This document shows, piece by piece, positions 47,321-56,057 of a stretch of DNA of 64,000 bases. Each line of letters begins with the position of its first letter. Positions within the stretch are counted from its first letter, which is position 1. A program made the translations under genes and the position numbers. The notes below the pieces were generated by a model that ran no database searches, had not been told where the DNA came from, and was given only the letters and a program-made list of their open reading frames with translations. The DNA is from Actinomycetes bacterium (GTDB taxonomy: Bacteria > Actinomycetota > Acidimicrobiia > Acidimicrobiales > Palsa-688), in the NCBI GenBank assembly GCA_021811865.1, contig JAKAQB010000002.1:69974-133973 (forward strand), given 5' to 3'.

Positions 47321-48184
47321 ATGGCCAACCGGTGGGTCCAGGCTGCCCGCCTGCGGACGCTGCCAGCGTCGGTGGTGCCGGTCGCTGTGGGGACGGCTGT
47401 GGCCGCAGCGGACGGCCGGGTGGTGGCCTGGCGGGCGGCGCTGGCGGCCGTGGTCGCCCTGGCGTTGCAGGTCGGCACCAACTACGCCAACGACTACAGC
47501 GACGGGGTGCGCGGCACCGACGAGCAGCGGGTCGGGCCGCCCCGGCTGGTGGCGTCGGGTCTGGCGTCGCCGGAGGCGGTGAGGCGGGCGGCGGTCACCG
47601 CCTTCGTCGTCGCCGCTGGTGCCGGCTTCGCCCTCGCGGCCGCCGTGTCGTGGTGGCTGCTCGCCGTCGGCGCGGCGTCGATCGCTGCGGGCTGGCTTTA
47701 CACGGGCGGGCCTCGGCCCTACGGGTACGCCGGGCTCGGGGAGCTGTTCGTGTTCGTCTTCTTCGGGCTGGTTGCCACCGTCGGGACCGCCTACGTCCAG
47801 GCGGAGCGGATCACGGCCCTGGCCTTCCTGGCGGCCGTGCCCGTCGGGCTGCTGGCCGTGGCGCTGCTGGTGGTGAACAACCTGCGTGACCTACGCGGCG
47901 ACGCCGCCGCCGGCAAGCGCACCCTGGCGGTGCGCATCGGCGCGCCGGCGACGCGGGCGACCTACGCCGCCTGCGCGTTGGCGCCCTTCGGCCTGGCCGC
48001 CGGCATCGCCGCCTACGGCCGGCCGTGGGCGCTGGTGGCGCTGATCGGCCTGCCGTTCGCCGTCATGCCGGTGCGGGCGGTGCTGGCCGGCGCCGGCGGG
48101 CGCGACCTCGTCGCCGTGCTCGGGGCGACCGGCAGGTTGCAGCTCGTCTTCGGTGCTCTGCTCGCCGCCGGCATCGCCGCCTAG
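47321..48184 (+). CDS. menA: 1,4-dihydroxy-2-naphthoate polyprenyltransferase
   Basis: 287-residue UbiA-family membrane prenyltransferase making demethylmenaquinone. Conserved first Asp motif TNYANDYSDGVRGTDEQR and second loop NNLRDLRGDAAAGKRTLAVRIG; eight or nine membrane helices. Diverges from menE. Confidence 0.94.
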   Translation: MANRWVQAARLRTLPASVVPVAVGTAVAAADGRVVAWRAALAAVVALALQVGTNYANDYSDGVRGTDEQRVGPPRLVASGLASPEAVRRAAVTAFVVAAGAGFALAAAVSWWLLAVGAASIAAGWLYTGGPRPYGYAGLGELFVFVFFGLVATVGTAYVQAERITALAFLAAVPVGLLAVALLVVNNLRDLRGDAAAGKRTLAVRIGAPATRATYAACALAPFGLAAGIAAYGRPWALVALIGLPFAVMPVRAVLAGAGGRDLVAVLGATGRLQLVFGALLAAGIAA

Positions 48185-48199
48185 ACCTGAAGTACACGG

Positions 48200-48802
48200 T
48201 TAGCTGCCGGCTTTGATCTGGACGTGGCGCGCGGTGGACGAGGATGCTCCTGCGAGCCGTACGCGAAGGTGCTCCCCGACCTTCAGGGCGCTCGCCGTCG
48301 TTGTCTTCTTGCCTTCGGCGTAGGTGGTGCTCGGCGACGTGGTCACCGTTCGGGTCGCCCCGCCGGCCAGGCGGATGGTCAATCCGCCGGAGCTCTGGGC
48401 CACGAGGGTGCCACTGATCGAAGAGGGAAGGACGAGGACCGTCTCGGCCGCCGGGGGGCTTGTGGGAGAGAGGCGCACCCGCACGCGGGTCCCTGGGGCG
48501 ATGGCGGAGGTGGTGAGGTGGCGATTACCCCGGAGGTACTGGGTCGACGAGGTGAGACCGATGGTCTCGGCTCTCCCGCGGACCTTCAGGTCCAACTTCG
48601 AGCCGCTCAGGGTGCTGACGGTTCCGACGACGACGTCGGTGCGCGCGGAGTGGGTCTTGGTTGGGTGACTGGAGGGGGGAGTGGACGAGGCCGATGAACA
48701 TGCGGAGGCGAGCACTCCGAGGGCACCGATGACGAGGACGGCGCCCAGGCGTCGGCACCTCCTCCTGGGTCCGTGGTGTGTCGGCAGGTGGGCTGGTTGC
48801 AT
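48200..48802 (-). CDS. Secreted lipoprotein with two DUF5666-like repeats
   Basis: 200 residues. Signal peptide with lipobox VLASAC (Cys near residue 35), a Ser/Thr-rich linker, then two similar beta domains: VVGTVSTLSGSKLDLKV ... SAIAPGTRVRVRL and ISGTLVAQSSGGLTIRL ... SALKVGEHLRVRL. These look like the OB-type repeats of DUF5666 proteins. It is downstream of a MarR gene on the same strand. Role unknown. Confidence 0.85.
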   Translation of the reverse strand: MQPAHLPTHHGPRRRCRRLGAVLVIGALGVLASACSSASSTPPSSHPTKTHSARTDVVVGTVSTLSGSKLDLKVRGRAETIGLTSSTQYLRGNRHLTTSAIAPGTRVRVRLSPTSPPAAETVLVLPSSISGTLVAQSSGGLTIRLAGGATRTVTTSPSTTYAEGKKTTTASALKVGEHLRVRLAGASSSTARHVQIKAGS

Positions 48803-48811
48803 GGGTTCTTC

Positions 48812-49312
48812 TCAGCTCCGTTCTCTCACTGCTTCGACCAGGCGGGTGAGCGCCGGTAGGGCGGCGGTGACGCGCTGGCGGTCCGCAGCGTCGAGCTGGG
48901 CCAGCGCGTCCATCAGAAGGTCGAGGCGCCGGTCTCGCCAGTCAGCGAGCTCCGCCTGGGCGGTGCTGGTGAGGTAGAACCGGACCCCGCGGTGGTCCTC
49001 GGCGTCCCGCCTGCGCTCGAGCAGGCCGGCGCTCTCCAGCTGTCCTGCCATGGTGCTGACGGTGTTGGAGGCCAGGCGCAGGCCACGTGCCGCCTCGCGT
49101 ACGCGGATCCCCGGTTGGCGGCGCACGAGGTTGAGCAGCTCGAGGTGCGAGCCGAGTTGCGCCCCCATGCCGAGGGGTCGGGCCAGGACTCGCCGGCGGA
49201 TGACCCGGAAGGCGCAGAACAGCACCTCGGCCTGCTCGGCCAGCTCGGCTGCCGCCGCCTGCGCCCCCCTCGTCGCCGACCGCCTGGCGTCGCGGCGCGG
49301 GGGCGCGCTCAT
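48812..49312 (-). CDS. MarR family transcriptional regulator
   Basis: 166 residues. Winged-helix MarR core: LELLNLVRRQPGIRVREAARGLRLASNTVSTMAGQLESAGLLERRRDAEDHRGVRFYLTSTAQAEL. ATG overlaps by 4 nt the stop of the truncated RND pump upstream, so it once belonged to an efflux operon. It may now control only itself and the lipoprotein gene 9 bp downstream. Confidence 0.92.
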   Translation of the reverse strand: MSAPPRRDARRSATRGAQAAAAELAEQAEVLFCAFRVIRRRVLARPLGMGAQLGSHLELLNLVRRQPGIRVREAARGLRLASNTVSTMAGQLESAGLLERRRDAEDHRGVRFYLTSTAQAELADWRDRRLDLLMDALAQLDAADRQRVTAALPALTRLVEAVRERS

Positions 49313-49620
49313 GGCGGCGCCCCGTCGCCGAGGGCCACGACAGGCAGCTGTGCGGTGGGCAGGGGACGGTCATCGGCCCAGATGTGGCCGGCCGGCCTGC
49401 GATGCCGGCGGAAGAGGCGCTGAGCGCCGTCGTCGAGGAGGGTGTAGAGCACCGGCACCACGAGCAGGCTGAGGGCGGTGGAGGAGATCAGGCCGCCTGT
49501 GAGCACGACGCCGAGGGGCATGCGCTCGGACGCGCCGGAGCCGTGCCCGAAGGCGAGAGGCGCCATGGCGAGGACCGTGGTCGCTGCGGTCATGAGGATG
49601 GGCCGGATGCGCGTGGCTCC
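49309..49620 (-). pseudogene. C-terminal remnant of an RND efflux pump (AcrB type)
   Basis: About 103 codons matching the last two membrane helices of AcrB-like pumps: RIRPILMTAATTVLAMAPLAF and MPLGVVLTGGLISSTALSLLVVPVLYTLLDD. The intact gene would be over 1,000 codons; upstream sequence has no pump similarity and no start. The stop overlaps marR by ATGA, so the 3' end of an old operon is preserved. Confidence 0.8.
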
Positions 49621-49740
49621 CGGGGGATGAGACCCCCTGCCCGTCACGAGGAGGGCCTGCTGGTGCGATGCTCGACCTGACCCACCCGGGCCACCCTTCG
49701 GCAAGAATGTCTGTCTGTTACCGATGGAGTTTGCACCACG

Positions 49741-49765
49741 GGGCGCGCCATTCCATGGCGCGCCC
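49741..49765. terminator. GC-rich hairpin after menH
   Basis: GGGCGCGCCAT (49741-49751) and ATGGCGCGCCC (49755-49765) form a perfect 11-bp stem with a 3-nt loop, 14 bp past the menH stop. There is no T tract, as is usual for high-GC terminators. Confidence 0.6.
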
Positions 49766-49779
49766 GCGGGTGGGTCCCT

Positions 49780-50523
49780 CTAGCCGGCGAGGAACGGCGT
49801 GACCGCCGCCAACCAGGTGTCGGGCCGCTCCAGGTGGCAGGCGTGACCGGCACCGGCGATCACCGCCAGGCGAGCGTTGGCACCCACCGCCCCCACCAGG
49901 CGGCGGCCAAGCGCCAGGTAGGTCTCGTCGCGCTCGCCGGCGACGACGAGCACCGGCATGCGCATCTCGGCCAGGCGGTCCCACAGCGGCTCCTGCCTGC
50001 CGGTCCCGGCCAGCCGCAGGCTTGACGCCAGTCCCTCGGCCGTCCCCCCGAGGCGTGCCTCGACGGCGGCCGCTTCCCGGGGGAGGGTGGCGAACAGCGG
50101 CCGGCCCAGCCACCACTCGAGGAAGGCGGGCAGCCCGTCGCGCTCGATGCGCCGGGCGATGCCCTCGTCGGCCGCCGCCCGCCCCGCCCGCTCGGCGGGG
50201 TCGGAGATGCCGGCCGTGGCCGACACGAGCACCAGCCGCTCGACGAGGTGGGGGTGGCGCAGCGCTAGGTGCAGGGCGTAGCGGCCGCCCATCGAGTAGC
50301 CGACGTACGCGGCTCGCCCACCGGCGCCGGCGATGAGGTCGGCGCCGGTGGCCAGGTCGGCCCGCACGGCCGCCGCCCCGCCGTGGCCGGGGGCGTCGAC
50401 GGCCACCACCTCGTGGGTGGCGGCGAGCCGCTCGGCCAGCGGCCCCCATGCTGCCGCCGACTGGGTGAAGCCGTGGATCAGCACGACGCGGCTGCCCATC
50501 CCTCGCGTCGCGGTCGGCAGCAC
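49780..50523 (-). CDS. menH: MenH-like alpha/beta hydrolase (SHCHC synthase)
   Basis: 247 residues, alpha/beta hydrolase. Nucleophile elbow GYSMGGRYALHLALRHP, oxyanion region LIHGFTQSAAAWGP, His in AGHACHLERPDTW. In this position next to menD it should be SHCHC synthase, which eliminates pyruvate from the MenD product. GTG 50523 leaves 14 bp to menD; ATG 50499 is an alternative. Confidence 0.88.
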   Translation of the reverse strand: MLPTATRGMGSRVVLIHGFTQSAAAWGPLAERLAATHEVVAVDAPGHGGAAAVRADLATGADLIAGAGGRAAYVGYSMGGRYALHLALRHPHLVERLVLVSATAGISDPAERAGRAAADEGIARRIERDGLPAFLEWWLGRPLFATLPREAAAVEARLGGTAEGLASSLRLAGTGRQEPLWDRLAEMRMPVLVVAGERDETYLALGRRLVGAVGANARLAVIAGAGHACHLERPDTWLAAVTPFLAG

Positions 50524-50537
50524 CCGATGATGGTGGC
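50524..50537. promoter_or_regulatory. Minimal bidirectional menH/menD promoter
   Basis: Only 14 bp separate the two start codons. CACCAT (minus) 6 nt before menH and GATGAT (plus) 6 nt before menD could be facing -10 elements, so each -35 would lie inside the opposite gene. Both hexamers are poor matches. Confidence 0.28.
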
Positions 50538-52268
50538 ATGAGCGCAGAGCACACCTTCGCGGCCACCCTCGTCGACGAGTGGGCGCGCGCCGGGCTGACC
50601 GACGCCGTCGTGGCCCCCGGGTCGCGCTCCACGCCGCTCGTCGCTGCCCTAGCCGCCGACGGCCGGCTGCGCCTCCACGTGGTCCTCGACGAGCGCTGCG
50701 CCGGCTTCGTGGCCCTCGGCCTCGGGCTGGCGACGGGCCGGCCGGCGCCGGTGGTGGTGACGAGCGGGACGGCGGCGGTCGAGCTGCACCCGGCCGTGGT
50801 GGAGGCCCACCACGCGGGCGTGCCGCTGCTCGTGGTCAGCGCCGACCGGCCGCCCGAGCTGCATGCCGTCGGGGCGCCGCAGACGATCGCCCAGGTCGGG
50901 CTGTACGGGGAGGCGGTCCGCTTCGCCGCCGACCCCGGCGTGGCATCGGAGGCGATGGCGGGGGCGTGGCGATCCCTGGCGGCGCGGTCCGTCGCCGAGA
51001 CGGTGGGCAACCCCGCCGGTCCGGGAACCGTGCACCTCAACTTGAGGTTCAGAGATCCCTCGGTAGGCGATGCGGGCCCGCTCCCCCCAGGGCGGCCGCA
51101 GGGCCGGCCCTGGCACGCCGTCGCCGGCCGGCGCGCGCCGGCGCCGCCGCCGGAGCTCGTCAGGGAGCTGGCGGCCGCCGCCGGCGGGGACGGCCTCGTC
51201 GTGGCCGGCGGGGGTGGTGGACCGGCGGCGGCCGAGCTCGCCGGCGCCCTCGGCTGGCCGCTGCTGGCTGACCCCCGCAGCGGAGCTCGCCTCGCCGCAC
51301 CGTGGGTGGTTGCCGCCGCCGACGCCCTGCTGCGCATCCCGGAGGTGGCCGCCTGGCGGCCCTCGCACGTGGTGCGCGTCGGCCGTCCCTGGGCGTCCAA
51401 GGTCCTCGCGCAGTGGCTCGCCGGGATCGGGCCCGACACAGTGCAGGTCCTCGTGGACCCCACCGGCGCCTGGGCCGACCCGGAGCGGTCTGCCACGACT
51501 GTGGCCGCCGCCGACCCGGACCTGCTCGCCGCCGCCGTCCGCACCGCCGCCGGCGGGCCCCGGCCCCCTTCCGCCTGGGCGCAGCGGTGGGCGGCGGCCG
51601 AGGCGGCCGCCCAGGAGGCGATCGACGCCTGCCTCGCCGCCGAGACGGCTCTCACCGAGCCGGCGCTGGCCCGGGCGGTGACCGCCGCCGTGCCGTCCGG
51701 AGGCACCCTCGTGGCGTCGTCGTCGATGCCCGTCCGCGACGTGGAGTGGTGGGGGCGGCCGCGCGACGGGTTGGCCGTCTTCGCCAACCGGGGTGCCAAC
51801 GGCATCGACGGGGTGTGCTCCACCGCCCTCGGCGTCGCCCTCGGCACGGCCGCCCCGACCGTCGCCGTGGTCGGCGACCTCGCCTTCGTCTACGACGCCG
51901 GGGCCCTGCTGTGGGCCGGTAGCCGGCCGGCGGAGCTGACCGTGGTCGTCGTCGACAACGGCGGCGGCGGGATCTTCTCGTTCCTCCCGCAGGCCGCCGC
52001 CGTCGCCCCAGAGGACTTCGATCGTCTGTGGGGCACCCCCCACGGGTTGGACCTCACCGCCCTCGCCCGCGCCTACGGCGTGCTCGCCGATCGGGTCGAC
52101 GACCTTGACGCCCTGCGCGCCCGGGTGGCCGGCCCGCCGGCGGGCGTGTCCGTCGTCGTGGCCGGCGTGGCGGACAGGAGGGCCAACGTCGCCGTCCACC
52201 AGCGGCTCGAGCGGGCGGTCGCCGCCGCCGTGCGCCCCGTCCTGGCAGCATGGCCGGCAGGTTGCTAG
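50538..52268 (+). CDS. menD: SEPHCHC synthase
   Basis: 576-residue thiamine-diphosphate enzyme joining 2-oxoglutarate and isochorismate, the first committed menaquinone step. Motifs: VVAPGSRSTPLVAAL, VVTSGTAAVELHPAVVEAHHAGVPLLVVSADRPPEL, FANRGANGIDGVCSTALG, and GDLAFVYDAGALLW for Mg/ThDP. Confidence 0.96.
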   Translation: MSAEHTFAATLVDEWARAGLTDAVVAPGSRSTPLVAALAADGRLRLHVVLDERCAGFVALGLGLATGRPAPVVVTSGTAAVELHPAVVEAHHAGVPLLVVSADRPPELHAVGAPQTIAQVGLYGEAVRFAADPGVASEAMAGAWRSLAARSVAETVGNPAGPGTVHLNLRFRDPSVGDAGPLPPGRPQGRPWHAVAGRRAPAPPPELVRELAAAAGGDGLVVAGGGGGPAAAELAGALGWPLLADPRSGARLAAPWVVAAADALLRIPEVAAWRPSHVVRVGRPWASKVLAQWLAGIGPDTVQVLVDPTGAWADPERSATTVAAADPDLLAAAVRTAAGGPRPPSAWAQRWAAAEAAAQEAIDACLAAETALTEPALARAVTAAVPSGGTLVASSSMPVRDVEWWGRPRDGLAVFANRGANGIDGVCSTALGVALGTAAPTVAVVGDLAFVYDAGALLWAGSRPAELTVVVVDNGGGGIFSFLPQAAAVAPEDFDRLWGTPHGLDLTALARAYGVLADRVDDLDALRARVAGPPAGVSVVVAGVADRRANVAVHQRLERAVAAAVRPVLAAWPAGC

Positions 52269-52301
52269 CGTGCCGCCGTCCGAGTGCTGGGGGGTCTTGC
52301 C

Positions 52302-53522
52302 ATGATGGAGCGTCGTCGCTGGTCGGTATGCGTCGCTGGTGGCCGGAGGGTGCGGGCTCTCGCCGCGCTCGCAGCGGTGCTGGCACTCGGCGGCGGAGGG
52401 GTTGCCGGCGCCGGAAGCGCCGCGGCCTCGCTGCCAGCGGCATCGGTGATCAGGGCGTCGGCGCCCAAGGCGACGGCGGGCTCGGTGTTCCTGATCGGGG
52501 TGTCTGCCGTGCCGGGCACGGAGGATGCCATCGCCGTCGGCTACCTGCAGGCGTCCGGTCCCCTTCGTCCCGTTGCCTATCGCTGGGCGGGCAGCGCGTG
52601 GCAGGCGATGGCGCTGCCCCGTCAGCTCGGCGCCGGCTCGCTGCTCTCGGGGGTGTGGGCGGCTTCCTCCTCCGACGCCTGGGCGGTGGGGTCGGGGTCG
52701 GTGGGGCCGGTGGTGCTCCACTGGGACGGGCGTGCCTGGTCGGAGGTGGCCGTCCCGGGGTTGTCCCGCAGCGCTTCGCTCGCCACCGTCTCCGGATCCT
52801 CGCCGGGCGACGTCTGGGCGGTCGGCGCCACGTTCGGAGGTGGCGGCTCGGGCGCCACGTCGGTCTCGCCCGTCGAGCTGCACTACAACGGCAGGTCATG
52901 GGCTGCGTCGCAGGTCGCCCCTGCAGGCGTCGGCCTGTACCGCGTGTCGGTCGTCTCGCCCACCGACGTGTGGGCGCTGGGCGTCTCGAGCACCGGCCGG
53001 TCCTCCTCTCTCGCGCACTTCGACGGCAGGACCTGGACGGTGGTGGGCCTGCCCGGCGCCTCCGGCGCCGCGCTCGGCGGTGTCGGTGCCTCCGGCCCGT
53101 CGGTGTGGGTCGTCGGGTCGGCTGGAACGTCGCTCGTGTCCTGGCACCTCGCCGGCGGGAGGTGGACCAAAGCGGCGATGCCGCCGCCGGAGCGAGGCAA
53201 GATGGCGTTCGCCAGCGGGGTCGTCGCGCTCGCCGGCGGCACGGCATGGACTGCCGGGACCGTCGCCGGGACCGCCTTCACCGAGCACCTCGCCGGCGGG
53301 AGGTGGACGGTCGTCCGGGTCCCGCCGGGCGGCAACGGCGCGAGCCTCGAGTCGATCAGCGCCGCCGGACCCACCAACGTCTGGGCTGTCGGTGGTTTTT
53401 TCGTCGGGGCGGTCTGCCGCTCACCGTCGCGGCCACTCGCCTACCACTTCGTGTCGGGCTGGAAGGCAGCGCCCTTCGCCGGAGGCGGGGCGGCCGTCGC
53501 CCGGATCCAGCCGGACTGCTGA
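52302..53522 (+). CDS. Secreted beta-propeller-like protein
   Basis: 406 residues. A signal peptide (RRVRALAALAAVLALGGGGVAGAGSAAA) is followed by a repeat protein with at least six short motifs of the form S-x-D-V/A-W-A-V-G (SSSDAWAVG, SPGDVWAVG, SPTDVWALG, GPSVWVVG, GPTNVWAVGG) spaced 40-60 residues, which suggests a propeller. No catalytic signature. Start ATG 52302 or 52305; GTG 52284 also in frame. It lies between menD and menF without obvious link to quinone synthesis. Confidence 0.82.
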   Translation: MMERRRWSVCVAGGRRVRALAALAAVLALGGGGVAGAGSAAASLPAASVIRASAPKATAGSVFLIGVSAVPGTEDAIAVGYLQASGPLRPVAYRWAGSAWQAMALPRQLGAGSLLSGVWAASSSDAWAVGSGSVGPVVLHWDGRAWSEVAVPGLSRSASLATVSGSSPGDVWAVGATFGGGGSGATSVSPVELHYNGRSWAASQVAPAGVGLYRVSVVSPTDVWALGVSSTGRSSSLAHFDGRTWTVVGLPGASGAALGGVGASGPSVWVVGSAGTSLVSWHLAGGRWTKAAMPPPERGKMAFASGVVALAGGTAWTAGTVAGTAFTEHLAGGRWTVVRVPPGGNGASLESISAAGPTNVWAVGGFFVGAVCRSPSRPLAYHFVSGWKAAPFAGGGAAVARIQPDC

Positions 53523-53532
53523 GCGGTCGGCG

Positions 53533-54852
53533 CTACGGGCGGACGACGGCGGCCAGCAGCGCCTGCAGCTTGAGCTGGGTCTCGGCCAGCTCGGTGGCCG
53601 GGTCGGAGTCGGCGACCACGCCGACGCCGGCGAACAGCGAAGCCCGCGGGCCGTCCACGGTAGCGCTGCGGATCCCAACGGCCCACTCCCCGTCGCCGGC
53701 GGCGTCGACCCATCCGACGGCGCCGGCGTAGGGGCCCCGGTCGAAGCCCTCCACCTCGGCGAGGTAGGCGCAGGCGGCGGCGGTCGGCGTGCCGCCCACC
53801 GCCGGCGTCGGGTGGGTGGCAGCGGCCAGCTGCAGGGCCGTGGGCCGCTCCCGGCCGGCGTGGAGCCGGCCGGTGATGCGGGTCTCGAGGTGGGAGACGT
53901 TGCGCAGCTCGAGGACCGACGGCACGCCGGGGATGGTGAGCTCCTCGCAGAACGGGCCGAGCCGGGCCCGGAGGGCGTCGACCACGAAGGCGTGCTCCGC
54001 CCGCTCCTTCACCGACGCCCGCAGGCCCTCGACGAGGGTGCGGTCGGCGGCGGCGTCACCGCTGCGCGCTACGGTCCCCGCCAGCGGGTGGCTGGCCACG
54101 GCCTCCCCCCGCCGGCGCACGAGCAGCTCGGGGCTGGCCCCGAGGAACGCGCCCGTGCCGAGAGCTCCCATCCTGAAGACCATGCACGAGGGGTAGAGGG
54201 CGATGAGCCGCTCGGCGATCTCGGAGGTCGGCAGGTCCCGGTTGGCGGTGACATCGACCCGGCGGGCCAGCACCACCTTGGAGAGCTCGCCGGCCCGGAT
54301 GCGGCGAACGGTGTCGGCGACGAGCGCCTTCCACTCGGCGTGCGGTCGGGCCGGGGTCAGCCGGAACTCGTCGGGCGCCGGAGGGCCGTCCTGCGCCGCC
54401 GCCCTGCCCAGTGCCGCCGCCACCGCCACCCGGCCGAGCGCGCCGGCCCGGCCGGCGTCGCCGGCCGGTGACACGGTGGTCACCCACGCCTGCCGGCCGT
54501 CCCAGCCGACGAGGGCGGCCGGCACCACCAGCTCGGCCGGTGCCTGCCGGCCGAACGGCAACGCGCCGAAGGCAACCGCTCCCGTCCCCGGCCGGCGCAC
54601 CTCGTCGTCGGCGGCGACGGCGGCGAGGGCGGCGCCGGCCGCCCGCACCCCCTCGGCGCCGGCGAGGCCGTGGGGCAGGCGGATCCGCAGGGCTTCACCC
54701 ACGCCGGCCAGTCCTCCACCGTCGCGCCACCAAAGCCGCCCGTCGCGCCCGGCGGCGGCGAGGAGGTCGGGCCGGTGCCCGTCGGGCACCTCGAAGCCTC
54801 GGGTGCACGCCGCCAGCCCGGTGGCGGCGCAGGCGCCGGCGAGGGCCGTCAC
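53533..54852 (-). CDS. menF: Isochorismate synthase
   Basis: 439-residue chorismate-binding enzyme converting chorismate to isochorismate. Conserved C-terminal domain: AGELSKVVLARRVDV, FLGASPELLVRRRGEAVASHPLAGTVAR, ELRNVSHLETRITGRL, HPTPAVGGTPTAAA, GPYAGAVGWVDAAGDGEWAVGIRSA. The N-terminal 150 residues are less conserved. GTG start overlaps the menG stop by 4 nt, so the two are coupled. Confidence 0.94.
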   Translation of the reverse strand: MTALAGACAATGLAACTRGFEVPDGHRPDLLAAAGRDGRLWWRDGGGLAGVGEALRIRLPHGLAGAEGVRAAGAALAAVAADDEVRRPGTGAVAFGALPFGRQAPAELVVPAALVGWDGRQAWVTTVSPAGDAGRAGALGRVAVAAALGRAAAQDGPPAPDEFRLTPARPHAEWKALVADTVRRIRAGELSKVVLARRVDVTANRDLPTSEIAERLIALYPSCMVFRMGALGTGAFLGASPELLVRRRGEAVASHPLAGTVARSGDAAADRTLVEGLRASVKERAEHAFVVDALRARLGPFCEELTIPGVPSVLELRNVSHLETRITGRLHAGRERPTALQLAAATHPTPAVGGTPTAAACAYLAEVEGFDRGPYAGAVGWVDAAGDGEWAVGIRSATVDGPRASLFAGVGVVADSDPATELAETQLKLQALLAAVVRP

Positions 54853-55562
54853 CCGCCTCGCTCCCCGCCGCGGGTGGCGGACAGCAGCTGGGTGATGCCG
54901 CCCGACAGGGTCCGTCGCTCGACGGCGGTGAAGCCGGCCGCGCGCAGCTCGGCGAGCAGCTCGTCGGGCTGCGGCAGGTAGGCGACCGACCGGGGCAGGT
55001 ACCGGTAAGCGGCGGCGTCGGAGAGCGCGGCCCCGACGAGCGGCACCACCCGGCGGAAGTAGATGGCATGACCGGCCCGCAGGAGCGGCTGGGTGGGAGC
55101 GGCGACGTCGAGGAGCGAGACGCGGCCGCCGGGGCGCAGGACGCGGTGCAGCTCGGCGAAGAGGGGCGGCAGGGCCACGAAGTTGCGGAGGGCGAACCCG
55201 GAGACAGCGCCGTCGAGGGCTTCATCGGCCACCGGCAGGCGCAGGGCGTCGGCGTGGACGAGGGGGGCAGCGGTGCGGGCGTGGCGGAGCATCCCCGCCG
55301 AGAGGTCCACGCCCACGGGCCGGTGGCCGGCGGCGGCGAGGTCCCTGCACAACTCGCCGGTCCCGCACGCTACGTCGAGCACCCGGGCGCCGGCCGGAAG
55401 GCCGAGGCCCCGGACGGCGGCACGCCGCCACCCGCGGTCCATGCCGAAGGTCATGATCCGGTTGACCAGGTCGTAGCGGGGGGCGATGGTGTCGAACATC
55501 ACCCGTACGGCCCGGCGCTTGGCGTCGCCCTCGGGCAGCACGGCGGCCGGCGCCGGGCTCAC
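54849..55562 (-). CDS. menG: Demethylmenaquinone methyltransferase
   Basis: 237-residue SAM methyltransferase (UbiE/MenG) for the last menaquinone step. Motifs: VRVMFDTIAPRYDLVNRIMTFGMDRGWRRAAV, VLDVACGTGELCRDLA (SAM loop), DGAVSGFALRNF, RVLRPGGRVSLLDVA, and YRYLPRSVAYLPQPDEL. GTG 55562 overlaps the MaoC-like gene stop by GTGA. Confidence 0.95.
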   Translation of the reverse strand: MSPAPAAVLPEGDAKRRAVRVMFDTIAPRYDLVNRIMTFGMDRGWRRAAVRGLGLPAGARVLDVACGTGELCRDLAAAGHRPVGVDLSAGMLRHARTAAPLVHADALRLPVADEALDGAVSGFALRNFVALPPLFAELHRVLRPGGRVSLLDVAAPTQPLLRAGHAIYFRRVVPLVGAALSDAAAYRYLPRSVAYLPQPDELLAELRAAGFTAVERRTLSGGITQLLSATRGGERGG

Positions 55563-56014
55563 CGGTAGTAGCGGAAGATGATCTCCGCGACGCACGACGG
55601 CTTGGTCGCGCCCTCCACCTCGAAGGTGGTTCGCAGCGTCACCTGGGCGCCACCGTCGAGGTGCTCGACGCCGGCCAGCTCCGCACCGGCGCGCAGCCGG
55701 GCGCCGACGGGGACGGGGGAGGGGAACCGGAGCCGGTTGAGCCCGTAGTTGACACCCATGGAGACGCCGGCGACGACGAGGATCTCACCGAGCAGCACCG
55801 GCGCTAGCGACAGGGTCAGGTAGCCGTGGGCGATGGGACCGCCGAAGGGGCCGGCCTTCGCCCTCTCCACGTCGACGTGGATCCACTGGTGGTCTCCCGT
55901 CGCCTCGGCGAAGAGGTTGACCTGCTCCTGGGTGATCTCGTGCCAGTCGCTGTAGCCGAGGTGCTCGCCGACGCGCCCTTCGAGCCCGTCGATCCCGTCG
56001 AACGTGGTGACCAT
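55559..56014 (-). CDS. MaoC-like hot-dog dehydratase
   Basis: 151 residues, hot-dog fold of R-specific enoyl-CoA hydratases. Hydratase-2 motif ATGDHQWIHVDVERAKAGPFGGPIAHGYLTLSL carries the Asp/His dyad. It may hydrate acyl-CoA intermediates; there is no obvious step in menaquinone synthesis, yet it is translationally coupled to menG. ATG 56014 lies 7 nt after a TAGCCT -10, so it leads the operon MaoC-menG-menF. Confidence 0.9.
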   Translation of the reverse strand: MVTTFDGIDGLEGRVGEHLGYSDWHEITQEQVNLFAEATGDHQWIHVDVERAKAGPFGGPIAHGYLTLSLAPVLLGEILVVAGVSMGVNYGLNRLRFPSPVPVGARLRAGAELAGVEHLDGGAQVTLRTTFEVEGATKPSCVAEIIFRYYR

Positions 56015-56021
56015 GACGGCG

Positions 56022-56027
56022 AGGCTA
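56022..56027 (-). promoter_or_regulatory. -10 hexamer TAGCCT, leaderless MaoC-menG-menF operon
   Basis: Minus-strand TAGCCT ends 7 nt before ATG 56014. Confidence 0.42.
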
Positions 56028-56057
56028 CCGGCGGGTGGGCGCCGAGCGCCTGTTGGC

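Noticed and set aside
49621..49636. ggggg-atgaga-ccccc hairpin at the RND relic edge
   Set aside because: Only a 5-bp stem, no T tract, and G/C runs are frequent here.
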